From Ruminococcaceae bacterium UBA6364 (lineage in GTDB: Bacteria > Bacillota > Clostridia > Oscillospirales > Acutalibacteraceae), in the NCBI GenBank assembly GCA_002440045.1, contig DJRI01000155.1, positions 1 to 26,985 on the forward strand: a DNA stretch of 26,985 nt. The letters are read 5' to 3'. The translations under genes and the position numbers were made by a program. Below, piece after piece: positions 14,432 through 24,032 of the stretch (positions are counted from its first letter, which is position 1; every line of letters starts with the position of its first letter). The notes beneath the pieces are model-generated. The model saw only the letters and a program-made list of their open reading frames with translations, did no database searches and was not told where the DNA came from.

Positions 14432-16480
14432 TTGAGCAGAAAGAAATGGATAGTCTCGGGGTGCGACAAAGACCGCGCGGCGGAAATTGCCGAGAATTGC
14501 GGAATAGAGCCGTTCGCGGCGTATATTCTTTGCTCACGCGGGCTTTCCAGCGAAGAGGCAATCGACGCCTTTTTACAGGACGCCGAGCTTTGCGACCCCT
14601 TTTCGCTTCCGGATATGGAAGAAGCATGCAGAAGAATAGACATTGCTTTGGAAAACGGCGAAAGAATTACCGTGTTCGGCGATTACGACGCCGACGGCGT
14701 AACCTCTACGGCGCTTTTATATACATACCTTTCAAAATTGGGCGCGAATGTCGATTATTACATTCCAGACAGAGCAAGCGAAGGGTACGGAATGAATCTT
14801 GCCGCAATAGACGAAATAAAATCACGCGGAACAGCCCTTATAATCACCGTTGACAACGGCATAAGCGCTGTTGAAGAAATAGCATATGCAAAAAAGCTCG
14901 GAATAGACACGGTTGTGACGGACCATCACAAAGCGGGCGATGTGCTTCCCGATGCCGCCGCCGTTGTTGACCCGCACATAAAAGGCGCTGAGTGCGAATT
15001 TCAAGAGTGGGCGGGCGTAGGCGTTGCGTTCAAGCTCGTCTCGGCGCTTGAGGGCGACGAGGGCTACAGCCTTCTTAACGAATACGCCGACCTTGTCGCA
15101 TTGGGCACTGTTGCCGATATTGTGCCGCTTAACGGCGAAAACCGCACGCTTGTAAAGGCGGGCGTGAACCTTATGAGCTATCAGTCAAAAAAACGGACCT
15201 TGAGATTGGGCATAAAGATTCTTGCGGAAAGGGCGGGCATTAAAGAACGTCAGCCGATTTCCGCGGGCGACGCCGCATATAAGCTTGCGCCGAGAATAAA
15301 CGCGGCGGGCAGAATGGGCTCTGCCCAAAGGGCGTTAAAGCTTCTTCTTACAGATGATGAGCGAGAGGCGTGCCGTCTTGCGGAGGAAATAAACTCCGAA
15401 AATTCAATGCGCCGCCGCATTGAAGAGGAGATGACGCGCGAGGCTTTTGCCAAAATCAGGAAAAATCCAAAAAATGAATGTGCGCGCGTAATCGTCGTTG
15501 ACGGCGAGGGCTGGCACAGGGGCGTTATAGGAATCGTCGCTTCAAGGATTGTTGAAAAATACGGCAAACCCGTAATAGTCATTTCGCGCGACGGCGGTGA
15601 AGCAAAAGGCAGCGGCAGAAGCGTCGAGGGCTTTTCGCTTTATGACGCGCTTTCGTATTGTTCCGACATTTTAACGCAGTTCGGCGGCCATACGCTTGCC
15701 GCAGGGCTCAGCCTTAATTCGGACGATATAGAAGCATTTGCAAAAAAAATCAACGAATACGCAAAAGAGCATCCCGTACCGCCGCAAACGCTGAAGCTTG
15801 CCTGCAAGCTCAACCCAAAATCCGTCGGCAGAGGGCTTTTGCCGTCGATAGCCTTGCTTGAGCCGTTCGGCGCAGAAAACCCCGCGCCGCTTTTCGGGCT
15901 TTTCAATATGCAAATAACCGCAATAACTCCCGTCGGCAGTACGCCGAGCTTAAAGCTTTTGCTTACAAAAGACGGCATTTCCGTAAACGCGATGATTTTT
16001 TCAAAGGACCCGACGCTTTTCCCTTACAGCATCGGCGACACAATAGACGTTGCGGTTAAGCTTTCCGAAAACGAATATATGGGCACAAAGACAATTACCG
16101 TTCAGGTAAAGGATATGCGGCTTTCATCTTCAAACGACGACAAGGTGCTCGCAGGTATCGCTCTTTTTGAAGCGTTTAAGCGCGGCGAAGAGCTTACAGA
16201 AGAAGAAAAAAAGCTCCTCTTACCGGACAGAGAGCTTTGCAAAGCCGTTTATAAATATATAAAAGCGCACCGCGGCCACTGCTTTGACTGCGAGGTTGTT
16301 TGTTCAAGGCTCGGCTATTCCTCCGAAAAGGTTGCACAGTGCCTTGCGGCTGCTGACGCGCTTTCAGAGGTCGGCGTGATAAAAAGCGACGGCAGAGAGG
16401 GCTATGACCTGACAACCGTTGCAAAGGCGGACCTTTACAGCGCCTCGGTGTTTAAAAAGCTTTCACCCGCGTCTGTTTAA
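14432..16480 (+). CDS. recJ: Single-stranded-DNA-specific exonuclease RecJ
   Basis: A 682-aa DHH-family 5'-3' single-strand exonuclease for recombination and mismatch repair. Motifs are DYDAD at 84-88 (GDYDADGVTST), Asp141 in VDNG, and the signature DHH at 164-166, followed by the DHHA1 domain with GSGRSVEGFSLYDAL and FGGHTLAAG, then an OB-type domain. The C-terminal 100 residues resemble a winged helix. The start is a TTG at 14432 with GGGTG 5 nt upstream; no in-frame ATG lies nearby. Longer than E. coli RecJ (577 aa), as is usual in Firmicutes. The apt gene commonly found between recJ and rel is absent. Confidence 0.96.
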   Translation: MSRKKWIVSGCDKDRAAEIAENCGIEPFAAYILCSRGLSSEEAIDAFLQDAELCDPFSLPDMEEACRRIDIALENGERITVFGDYDADGVTSTALLYTYLSKLGANVDYYIPDRASEGYGMNLAAIDEIKSRGTALIITVDNGISAVEEIAYAKKLGIDTVVTDHHKAGDVLPDAAAVVDPHIKGAECEFQEWAGVGVAFKLVSALEGDEGYSLLNEYADLVALGTVADIVPLNGENRTLVKAGVNLMSYQSKKRTLRLGIKILAERAGIKERQPISAGDAAYKLAPRINAAGRMGSAQRALKLLLTDDEREACRLAEEINSENSMRRRIEEEMTREAFAKIRKNPKNECARVIVVDGEGWHRGVIGIVASRIVEKYGKPVIVISRDGGEAKGSGRSVEGFSLYDALSYCSDILTQFGGHTLAAGLSLNSDDIEAFAKKINEYAKEHPVPPQTLKLACKLNPKSVGRGLLPSIALLEPFGAENPAPLFGLFNMQITAITPVGSTPSLKLLLTKDGISVNAMIFSKDPTLFPYSIGDTIDVAVKLSENEYMGTKTITVQVKDMRLSSSNDDKVLAGIALFEAFKRGEELTEEEKKLLLPDRELCKAVYKYIKAHRGHCFDCEVVCSRLGYSSEKVAQCLAAADALSEVGVIKSDGREGYDLTTVAKADLYSASVFKKLSPASV

Positions 16481-16555
16481 AATTTTGTTTATTAAATAAA
16501 AAACTGTCAATATTTTATTATCAATCCCAAAAAATAACGAAAGGCGGTGGCTTGT

Positions 16556-18763
16556 ATGGACGAAAATACTTCTGTTGAGCTTATGTACTCGGAGCTTAGA
16601 AACAGCGCGGCTGCACAGTTCAACGAAAAAGAGCTTGAAACGCTCGACAAGGCGTTTCTTCTCGCAAAACAGCATCACAGCGGGCAAAAGCGTTCATCCG
16701 GCGAGCCGTATATAATTCACCCCATCGCCGTTGCAAAAATCGTGCTCGATTACGGCATGGACTGCCCCTCGGTTACGGCGGCGATTCTTCACGATACGGT
16801 TGAGGATACAGACCTTACGCTTGACGAAATAAAGGCGGAGTTCGGCGAAGAAACAGCTTCGCTTGTCGATGGGCTTACAAAGCTCGGCAAAGTGCCGCTC
16901 GATATTAAAGACAAGGAAGAACAGCAGGCTGAAAACGTCAGAAAAATGCTGCTTGCCATGTCCGAAGATATAAGGGTCATAATTATTAAGCTTGCCGACA
17001 GGCTTCACAACATTCGCACGTTAAACTTTGTCGCTCCCCAAAAAAGGCGCGACAAGGCGCTTGAAACGCTTGAAATATATGCGCCCATAGCGCACAGACT
17101 CGGTATTCGCGCAATTAAAGAGGAGCTTGAGGACAGAGCAATAAGCTACCTTGACCCGATAGCCTATAAAGAGATTGAGGACGCGCTCGCAAAACAGGGC
17201 AAATCGCACAACGAATTTCTTGAAACCATTAAAGAGCAGGTCGGCGAAAGGGTAAAAGAGGTTGTGCCCAACGCGCATATCGAGGGCAGAATCAAGAGTG
17301 TTCACGGCATATACAGAAAAATGTATATGCAAAACAAGAACTTCGACGAAATTTACGATATATATGCTGTTAGAATAATCGTTGACACCACTATTGAGTG
17401 CTACGACTGCCTCGGCATAATTCACGATATGTTCAAGCCCATTCCCGGGCGCTTTAAAGACTATATTTCAACGCCGAAGCCCAATATGTATCAGTCGCTT
17501 CACACAACCGTAATAGGCAAAGCGGGCATTCCGTTTGAGGTTCAGATAAGAACGTGGGATATGCACAAAACCGCCGAATACGGTATCGCCGCGCACTGGA
17601 AATACAAGCTCGGCATAAACGGCAAAGAAAAGTTTGAAGAACGCCTTGCGTGGATAAGACAGCTTCTTGAAACGCAAAAAGAAGCCGACGACGTTAAGGA
17701 TATAGTAAGAACAATAAAAAGCGACCTTGTTCCCGAAGAGGTTTTTGTGTTCACCCCCAAAGGCGACGTTATAAACCTGCCGTCGGGCGCAACCGTAATA
17801 GATTTTGCCTATGCAATACATTCGGCTGTCGGCACAAAGATGATCGGTGCAAAGGTCGGCGGCAGAATAGTTCCGCTTGATTATTGCCTTCAGACGGGCG
17901 ATATTGTTGAAATTCTTACGTCGTCACAGCCCGGCAAAGGCCCGAGCCGCGACTGGCTGAGCATTGCAAAAACAAGCGGCGCGCGCACAAAAATACGCGC
18001 GTGGTTCAAAAAAGAGCGGCGCGACGAAAATATTTCGGAGGGCAAAACACAGCTTGAACGCGAAATACGCCGCAACAAGATGCGCTTCACTGAAGATGAG
18101 TACGACAAAATTCTTACGACTCTTTGCGAAAGACAGCATTGCAACTCGCTTGACGATTTTTATGCCGCGATAGGCTACGGCGGAATCCCGTTAACAAGGC
18201 TTATGCCGTACATTCGCGACGAATATCACAAGATTTTTGCAAGCGAACAGCCCGAAAAAATCAAAATCACCGAAAAACCGCAAAAAACAAAGCATGCAAG
18301 CGGCGAGGGCGTAACGGTAGACGGCATAGACAACTGCTTAATAAAGCTTTCGCGCTGCTGCGCGCCTATTCCCGGTGATGAAATTATCGGATTTATAACG
18401 CGCGGCCACGGCGTTTCGATTCACAAGCGCGACTGCCCCAATGTGCCCAAACACCCCGAGCTTGACGAAGAGCCGGAGCGTTGGATTGCCGCAAGGTGGA
18501 ACACCGGCACCGAGGGCAAAGAGTTTAAGGCGAGCTTAATGCTCACCTGCGAATCGCGCGTTGCCATGATGGCTGACATTGCAAACACGCTTGCAGATAT
18601 GCACGTTATGATAAACTCAATTAACACAAGAGACGGCAAAAACGGCATAGACTATATTTATCTTACCGTAACCGTCAAGAGTATAGATTTTCTCAACGTC
18701 GTCGTTTCGCGGCTCAAAAGCATAAGCGGCGTTGACGACGTTACAAGAAGGAGCAATATATGA
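16556..18763 (+). CDS. rel: Bifunctional (p)ppGpp synthetase/hydrolase Rel
   Basis: A 735-aa long RelA/SpoT homologue that makes (p)ppGpp from GTP or GDP plus ATP in amino acid starvation and hydrolyses it otherwise. The hydrolase HD domain is intact (His40-His41, HD at 79-80, ILHDTVEDTD). The synthetase domain has RFKD at 299-302, the RxKD form of bifunctional enzymes, and YQSLHTTV. TGS (about 392-455), a Cys-rich zinc-finger region (CCAPIPGDE) and a C-terminal ACT domain complete it. Start chosen at the ATG at 16556, with GGCGGTGG 5 nt before it. A 75-bp gap separates it from recJ. It overlaps dtd by 4 nt. Confidence 0.98.
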   Translation: MDENTSVELMYSELRNSAAAQFNEKELETLDKAFLLAKQHHSGQKRSSGEPYIIHPIAVAKIVLDYGMDCPSVTAAILHDTVEDTDLTLDEIKAEFGEETASLVDGLTKLGKVPLDIKDKEEQQAENVRKMLLAMSEDIRVIIIKLADRLHNIRTLNFVAPQKRRDKALETLEIYAPIAHRLGIRAIKEELEDRAISYLDPIAYKEIEDALAKQGKSHNEFLETIKEQVGERVKEVVPNAHIEGRIKSVHGIYRKMYMQNKNFDEIYDIYAVRIIVDTTIECYDCLGIIHDMFKPIPGRFKDYISTPKPNMYQSLHTTVIGKAGIPFEVQIRTWDMHKTAEYGIAAHWKYKLGINGKEKFEERLAWIRQLLETQKEADDVKDIVRTIKSDLVPEEVFVFTPKGDVINLPSGATVIDFAYAIHSAVGTKMIGAKVGGRIVPLDYCLQTGDIVEILTSSQPGKGPSRDWLSIAKTSGARTKIRAWFKKERRDENISEGKTQLEREIRRNKMRFTEDEYDKILTTLCERQHCNSLDDFYAAIGYGGIPLTRLMPYIRDEYHKIFASEQPEKIKITEKPQKTKHASGEGVTVDGIDNCLIKLSRCCAPIPGDEIIGFITRGHGVSIHKRDCPNVPKHPELDEEPERWIAARWNTGTEGKEFKASLMLTCESRVAMMADIANTLADMHVMINSINTRDGKNGIDYIYLTVTVKSIDFLNVVVSRLKSISGVDDVTRRSNI

Positions 18764-19218
18764 GGGCGGTTATTCAGCGCGCCGAAGAAAGCAGCGTTAA
18801 AGTGAACGGCGAAACGGTCGGCTCGGCAGGGCGCGGATATATGATTCTGCTCGGCGTCAAAAAGGGCGACGGCGACGAAGAAGCGCGGCTTCTTGCAAGA
18901 AAAACGGCGGCGTTAAGAGTGTTTGAGGACGAAAGCGGCAAAATGAACCTTTCGATTCTCGACGTCGGCGGCGAGGCGCTTGTTATTTCACAGTTTACGC
19001 TTCTTGCCGATTACAAAAAGGGCAACCGTCCGTCGTTTACCGACAGCGAAGAGCCGCAAAACGCAAAGCGCCTGTATGAGCTTTTTTGCGAGGAGCTTAA
19101 AAACTGCGGCATAAAACGCGTTGAAAAGGGCATTTTCGGCGCGGATATGAAGGTTTCTTTAATAAACGACGGTCCCGTTACAATTTGTTTTGATACGGAC
19201 GTCTGGAATGCAAGGTGA
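18760..19218 (+). CDS. dtd: D-aminoacyl-tRNA deacylase
   Basis: A 152-aa DTD that hydrolyses D-aminoacyl-tRNAs (and glycine mischarged on tRNA-Ala), keeping D-amino acids out of protein. Both active-site motifs are present: SQFTL at 77-81 and NDGPVT at 136-141, the latter matching the cross-subunit Gly-cisPro motif. The ATG overlaps the rel stop as ATGA, with AAGGAG about 6 nt upstream. The order rel-dtd-MBL-hemZ is typical of Clostridia. Nothing unusual. Confidence 0.97.
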   Translation: MRAVIQRAEESSVKVNGETVGSAGRGYMILLGVKKGDGDEEARLLARKTAALRVFEDESGKMNLSILDVGGEALVISQFTLLADYKKGNRPSFTDSEEPQNAKRLYELFCEELKNCGIKRVEKGIFGADMKVSLINDGPVTICFDTDVWNAR

Positions 19219-19222
19219 AAAA

Positions 19223-19861
19223 ATGCTTGTTGTAAAACGCCTGCCGTTGGGGCCTATCGGGGCTAATTGCTATATTCTGTGTGACGAAAAAAGCGGCGAG
19301 GGCGCCGTTATCGACGTCGGCGGTTTTGAAACGCGGCTTCTTGACGAAATAAGCGGCGCGGGAATTAAAAACTTAAAATATATCCTTTGTACGCACGGCC
19401 ATTTTGACCATATAAGCGGAATCCCCGAGTTAAAAAAGCATTTTCCCTCGGCAGAAATTTTAATAGATAAAGACGACAAAGACCTTCTTTTTGACGGCGA
19501 AAAAAATCTTGCCGACTATTTCGGCGCGGTTTCGCCGCATTTTAAAGCCGACGGCTTGCTTTTTGAAAACGAAGAGCTGTTTCTGGGCGAAACAAAGCTT
19601 CGCGTAATGAAAACGCCGGGACATTCAAGGGGCAGTGTCTGCTTTATTTGCGACAAAGAAAAAACTGTTTTTTCGGGCGACACGCTTTTTAAATTCACCG
19701 TCGGCAGAACGGACCTTTGGGGCGGAAGCTCGGAAGAGCTTTCAAAATCGCTTGAAAAAATTATGACCTTGCCCGACGATTATAAGGTGTATACAGGGCA
19801 CAACATTCCGACTACAGTCGGCGACGAGCGGACGGGCAACAGATTTTTCAGAAAAAGATGA
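19223..19861 (+). CDS. MBL-fold metallohydrolase, glyoxalase II-like (YqgX type)
   Basis: A 212-aa metallo-beta-lactamase-fold hydrolase of the hydroxyacylglutathione-hydrolase-like group. All metal ligands are visible: THGHFDH at 57-63 (His58, His60, Asp62, His63), His134 in TPGHSRG, Asp153 in SGDTLF, and His193 in TGHNI. The C-terminal substrate domain of true GloB is missing, as in short YqgX proteins, so a thiol-ester substrate is likely but not glutathione itself in a Clostridium. Start chosen at the ATG at 19223, with AAGGTG 5 nt before it; that SD is the end of dtd. It overlaps hemZ by 4 nt. Confidence 0.9.
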   Translation: MLVVKRLPLGPIGANCYILCDEKSGEGAVIDVGGFETRLLDEISGAGIKNLKYILCTHGHFDHISGIPELKKHFPSAEILIDKDDKDLLFDGEKNLADYFGAVSPHFKADGLLFENEELFLGETKLRVMKTPGHSRGSVCFICDKEKTVFSGDTLFKFTVGRTDLWGGSSEELSKSLEKIMTLPDDYKVYTGHNIPTTVGDERTGNRFFRKR

Positions 19862-21324
19862 ACATATATTGCGTTAACCATTCATATAAATATGAGCTTG
19901 AAAAGCTTTCAAGGCTTTTCTTTCCGCTCGAAAAATTTGAAATAAAAGACGGCGCGCCCGAAGGGGAGCTTTCGGGGCTTTTATCAAAAATCGCAAAAAC
20001 GCCTGAAGAAACAACGTTTTTTGCGGTTTTAAAAGTCGGCGAAAAAGAGAGTAAGAAAGAAAAAACACTTCCCTCTTCTTCTGTCGAAAACGAAGAACGC
20101 GAGTTAGCCTTAGTCTGCTTTGAAGCTTTTTGCGAGGCTTGCGCCTTTGTGCCCAAATGGGGCATACTTACGGGTGTAAGGCCGTCAAAGCTTATGATGC
20201 GCCATATCGAAAGCGACGGTGAAGCCGCCGCCGAAGAATATTTTAAAAACGCGCTCCTCGTTTCGCCCGAAAAAACGCGCCTTGCAAAAGAGGTTGCGCT
20301 TTCCGAAAAGAAAATCGTAAATCTTTCAAAAAAAGATTCCGCAAGCCTTTATATTTCAATTCCGTTTTGCCCAACAAGGTGCAGCTATTGCTCGTTTGTG
20401 TCGCATTCAATCGCGTCGCAATCGGCTAAAAAGCTTATTCCCGAATATGTCGAAAAGCTTTGCGAAGAAATAAGGCTCACGGCGAAAAAGGCGAACGAAT
20501 GCGGGCTTAAAATTTTAAGCGTTTATTGGGGCGGCGGCACGCCTACAACGCTCTCTCCCGAAGAGCTTAAAACGGTGCTTTCGGAAATACAAAACAGCTT
20601 TGACCTTTCTTCGTGCCTTGAATATACGGTCGAAGCCGGCAGACCCGACACCGTTACAAAAGAAAAGCTTGATGTGTTAAAGAAGTTCGGCGTTACGCGC
20701 GTCAGCATAAATCCCCAGACCTTTAACGACGGCGTGCTTAAAGCCGTAAAAAGAAATCACACGGCAAAAGATACGGTCGAAAAATTAAAGCTTGCAAGAA
20801 GCGCCGGGTTTGAGTTTATAAATACGGACCTTATCGCGGGGCTTCCCACCGACACCGAAGAAAGCTTTAAAAACAGCGTGCTTGAAGCGATTAAGCTTTC
20901 GCCCGAAAACATAACGGTTCATACGCTTGCCCTGAAGCGCTCCTCCGGGATAGTTTCGGAGGGCAAAAGCGCCGAAGCTTTCGGCGGCGATATCGGCAAT
21001 ATGATAAAAATTGCCGAAACAGAGCTTTACAAAGCAGGCTACACGCCGTATTATATGTACCGTCAAAGCAAGTCGCTCGGCAATCTTGAAAACGTCGGCT
21101 GGTGCAAAAAGGGCGCAGAGTGCCTTTATAACGTGTTTATGATGGAGGAGTGCCACACAATACTCTCCGTCGGCGCGGGCGCCGTTACAAAGCTTGTTGC
21201 AAACGGCGGCGAATATATCGAAAGAATTTTCAATTATAAATATCCGTTTGAATATATCTCGCGCTTTTTTGAGCTTTGCCGCCGCAAAGAGCGAATAAGC
21301 GAGTTTGTTGCGGAATATAAATAA
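19858..21324 (+). CDS. hemZ: HemZ-type radical SAM protein (coproporphyrinogen dehydrogenase-like)
   Basis: A 488-aa radical SAM protein of the HemN/HemZ group. The cluster motif Cys171-x3-Cys175-x2-Cys178 lies in IPFCPTRCSYCSF, GGGTPT at 225-230 binds SAM, and VEAGRPDTVT is the second family block. An N-terminal region of about 160 residues precedes the radical SAM core, which is typical of HemZ and absent from HemN. Its proven role is uncertain: some family members act in anaerobic coproporphyrinogen oxidation, while others have heme-related roles. No other heme gene is in the window. It starts within the stop of the MBL gene (ATGA). Confidence 0.9.
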   Translation: MNIYCVNHSYKYELEKLSRLFFPLEKFEIKDGAPEGELSGLLSKIAKTPEETTFFAVLKVGEKESKKEKTLPSSSVENEERELALVCFEAFCEACAFVPKWGILTGVRPSKLMMRHIESDGEAAAEEYFKNALLVSPEKTRLAKEVALSEKKIVNLSKKDSASLYISIPFCPTRCSYCSFVSHSIASQSAKKLIPEYVEKLCEEIRLTAKKANECGLKILSVYWGGGTPTTLSPEELKTVLSEIQNSFDLSSCLEYTVEAGRPDTVTKEKLDVLKKFGVTRVSINPQTFNDGVLKAVKRNHTAKDTVEKLKLARSAGFEFINTDLIAGLPTDTEESFKNSVLEAIKLSPENITVHTLALKRSSGIVSEGKSAEAFGGDIGNMIKIAETELYKAGYTPYYMYRQSKSLGNLENVGWCKKGAECLYNVFMMEECHTILSVGAGAVTKLVANGGEYIERIFNYKYPFEYISRFFELCRRKERISEFVAEYK

Positions 21325-21334
21325 AAGAGGGCCT

Positions 21335-22285
21335 ATGTCAAACATCAACAATACGCTTGAGTATATAACAGAAAAAGCAAAAACCCCGCGCGAGTTTATT
21401 TCTTCGTGCGAGGACAGATATAACGGAATAATTAAGGGAATAGCAAAAAAATTAAAAGAGAGCGGCAAGACGGAAATAGTTATGCTTTCGGGGCCCAGCT
21501 CTGCGGGCAAAACCACAACCGCAAAGCGGCTTAAAGAGTCGCTTGAAGCTTTGGGCGTCGGCAGTATCGCCGTTTCGCTTGACGATTTTTATCTTAACAA
21601 CTGCGACGCTCCGTGCTTTCCCGACGGCACGCCCGATTTTGAAACGGTTTATGCGCTTGACATTCCGTTTTTCAAAAGCACAATGAACGAAATGCTAAGC
21701 AGCGGCAAGGGTCATTTGCCCGAGTTTGATTTTGTTTCGGGCAAAAGAAAAGAACAGCTTAAAGAAGTAACCGTTAAAGACAGCGACGTAATAATCGTCG
21801 AGGGACTTCACGCGCTTAACCCGCTTATTACGGCGGGGCTTCCGAAAGAGCGGCTTTTTAAGATATATATAAACGTTTCGTCGAGGATATACGACGAAAA
21901 AGGCGACATTGTTCTTAATAAACGCAATATGCGTTTTATCAGGCGCATTGTCCGCGACAGCAATTTCAGAGGAAATTCGGTTGAAAAAACCTTCGGTATG
22001 TGGTTAAATGTTTGCCACGGCGAGGATATTTACCTTTTCCCCTACCGCGACAACGCCGATATAAAAATCAACACGGTGCATCTTTATGAAACGTGCCTTT
22101 TAAAAAACGACGCCGTAAGGCTTCTTTCACAGGTTGAGAAAAGCTCGCCGTTTTACAGGGACTCGCAAAGACTTTTAAAAAGCCTGTGCAGGTTTCCCTC
22201 AATCGACAGTGAGCTTGTTCCCGAAAACTCGCTTTTAAGAGAATTTATCGGATATAAGGAGGAACACGATGCCACAGGAAAATAA
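21335..22285 (+). CDS. Nucleoside kinase (uridine kinase / phosphoribulokinase family)
   Basis: A 316-aa P-loop kinase of the uridine kinase family. Walker A is GPSSAGKT at 53-60, the substrate region SLDDFYLN follows, and VIIVEGLHALNP carries the second phosphate-binding acidic motif. Clostridial homologues often have a longer form with an N-terminal TGS/ThrRS-like part; here the N-terminus is only a 45-residue helical segment, so it is the short form. Start chosen at the ATG at 21335 with AGAGGG 3 nt upstream, 10 bp after hemZ. The nucleoside substrate cannot be read from sequence. It overlaps the flippase gene by 17 bp. Confidence 0.87.
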   Translation: MSNINNTLEYITEKAKTPREFISSCEDRYNGIIKGIAKKLKESGKTEIVMLSGPSSAGKTTTAKRLKESLEALGVGSIAVSLDDFYLNNCDAPCFPDGTPDFETVYALDIPFFKSTMNEMLSSGKGHLPEFDFVSGKRKEQLKEVTVKDSDVIIVEGLHALNPLITAGLPKERLFKIYINVSSRIYDEKGDIVLNKRNMRFIRRIVRDSNFRGNSVEKTFGMWLNVCHGEDIYLFPYRDNADIKINTVHLYETCLLKNDAVRLLSQVEKSSPFYRDSQRLLKSLCRFPSIDSELVPENSLLREFIGYKEEHDATGK

Positions 22286-23999
22286 AAAGCAAAACGTGCT
22301 CGGCGGCGCAATGATACTTGTCATTGCCACGGCGCTTGTTAAGGTAATCGGCGCAATTTACAAAATACCGCTTACGGGAATAATCGGAACGCTCGGCAGG
22401 GGCTATTTTGCTTCGGCATACAATATCTATACTCCGATTTACGCAATTTCTATGGCGGGGCTTCCCGTGGCTGTTTCAACAATAGTCGCGCGGCACGCTG
22501 CTCTCGGCAGATACCGCGACGTAAAACAGGTTTTAAGGGTAACGTTTCCGCTGTTTATGCTGCTCGGGCTTATCGGCACGGCGGTGCTTCTTATAATGGC
22601 AAAGCCCTATGCCGCCTCGGTTAATTCCGAGCTTTCCGTATACAGCGTGCTGTGCATTGCCCCGTCGATTCTTTTCTGCTGTATTATGAGCACCTACAGG
22701 GGCTATTACGAGGGATTAAGCAATATGTACCCCACGGCAATTTCCCAGGTTATCGAGTCCATGGGAAAGCTCGTTTTCGGACTTACATTCGCTTACCTTG
22801 TAATTAAGTTTGTAAAGGTCGAGGACCGCTCGCTTCTTTATGCCTATGCCGCGGCAGCCGCAATAAGCGGCGTTACTTTGGGCACGTTTTTCGGCGCGAT
22901 ATATACAAACGCAAGGCACAGATTTAAAAAAGACGGCATCACGCGCGAAATGCTTGTTAATTCCCCCCGCGCGCGTAACAAAAAAGCAACGCTTAAAGAG
23001 CTTATTTCAATAGCCGTTCCCGCGGCAATAAGCTCGCTTGTGTTGAATGTCACAAACTTTATCGACACATGGGTCATTCAGAACAGGCTTGACGGCGTTG
23101 TCGAAAGGCATTATGACAAAATAATGGAGATTTACGGCGCGTCGATTAATGCGGCGGGCGTTGCGAGAGAAGATATACATACCTTCCTTTACGGCGCTTA
23201 TGACACAACTCTTGACTTTAAAAACCTTGTTCCCACAATAATGATGACCCTCGGCGTCAGCGCAATACCGATTATGTCGGCGGCAATGGCAAGAAGGGAT
23301 TTTAAGCTTGTAAACAGCACGGTAAACACGGTGTTCAGAACAACAATGCTTATTTCGCTTCCGGCGGGCGCGGGCTTTTTGGCGCTTTCGGAGCCGATAC
23401 TCTCACTGCTTTATAAAGGCACCGAAAACGAAGCCGGCATCGCCGTTGCGGCGCCAATACTTGCGCTTTGCGGCGTAATTATGCCGCTTTTAACGCTGTC
23501 GTCGCCGCTCACAAATATGCTTCAGGCAATCGGCAGGGCAGATGTTCCCGCAAAGGCGATAGGCGTCGGGTGCGTGTTCACAATTGCGCTTGACTTTGTG
23601 CTTATCGGTATACCGGCAATTAATATAAAAGGCGCGGTGTGCGGCTCGGCGCTGTTCTATATTATATGTATAGCGTTTAACTATTCCGTCTTAAAGCGCG
23701 AAACGGGCATCAGGCTCGATATTAAAACCGTGTTTATAAAACCGTTTATCGCGGCGGCGCTTTGCGGCGTTTCGGCTTACGGCAGTTATAAGCTTTTAAG
23801 CTCCGTTCTTACCTTCGGCAACCCCGACGGCAGACTTAACGGCGCGTCGCTTTCGTGCCTCATTTCAATCGTTATTGCGGTCGCGGTTTATGCTTTGGCG
23901 GTGCTTTTGACAAAAACTATTGTAAAAGCGGACGTTTTAATGCTCCCGAAGGGAGAAAAAATCGCGGAAATACTTGAAAAATATAAACTTTTAGGTTAG
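22269..23999 (+). CDS. SpoVB/YabM-type polysaccharide or lipid-linked flippase (MOP superfamily)
   Basis: A 576-aa polytopic membrane protein with about 14 hydrophobic helices, of the MVF/SpoVB branch of the MOP exporter superfamily. These proteins flip lipid-linked precursors; SpoVB is needed for spore cortex and MurJ for the cell wall. The N-terminal block (VIGAIYKIPLTGIIGTLGRG) with GYF-ASAYNIYTPIYAIS is typical of the SpoVB group. GGAGG lies 6 nt before the ATG within the end of the kinase gene. Its place directly before mazG matches the conserved yabM-mazG order in Bacillus, so YabM-like is a good alternative label. Lipid II transport is the likely but unproven role. Confidence 0.9.
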   Translation: MPQENKKQNVLGGAMILVIATALVKVIGAIYKIPLTGIIGTLGRGYFASAYNIYTPIYAISMAGLPVAVSTIVARHAALGRYRDVKQVLRVTFPLFMLLGLIGTAVLLIMAKPYAASVNSELSVYSVLCIAPSILFCCIMSTYRGYYEGLSNMYPTAISQVIESMGKLVFGLTFAYLVIKFVKVEDRSLLYAYAAAAAISGVTLGTFFGAIYTNARHRFKKDGITREMLVNSPRARNKKATLKELISIAVPAAISSLVLNVTNFIDTWVIQNRLDGVVERHYDKIMEIYGASINAAGVAREDIHTFLYGAYDTTLDFKNLVPTIMMTLGVSAIPIMSAAMARRDFKLVNSTVNTVFRTTMLISLPAGAGFLALSEPILSLLYKGTENEAGIAVAAPILALCGVIMPLLTLSSPLTNMLQAIGRADVPAKAIGVGCVFTIALDFVLIGIPAINIKGAVCGSALFYIICIAFNYSVLKRETGIRLDIKTVFIKPFIAAALCGVSAYGSYKLLSSVLTFGNPDGRLNGASLSCLISIVIAVAVYALAVLLTKTIVKADVLMLPKGEKIAEILEKYKLLG

Positions 24000-24032
24000 A
24001 ATATATAAAGCTTCATAAGTAGGGATTGAAAA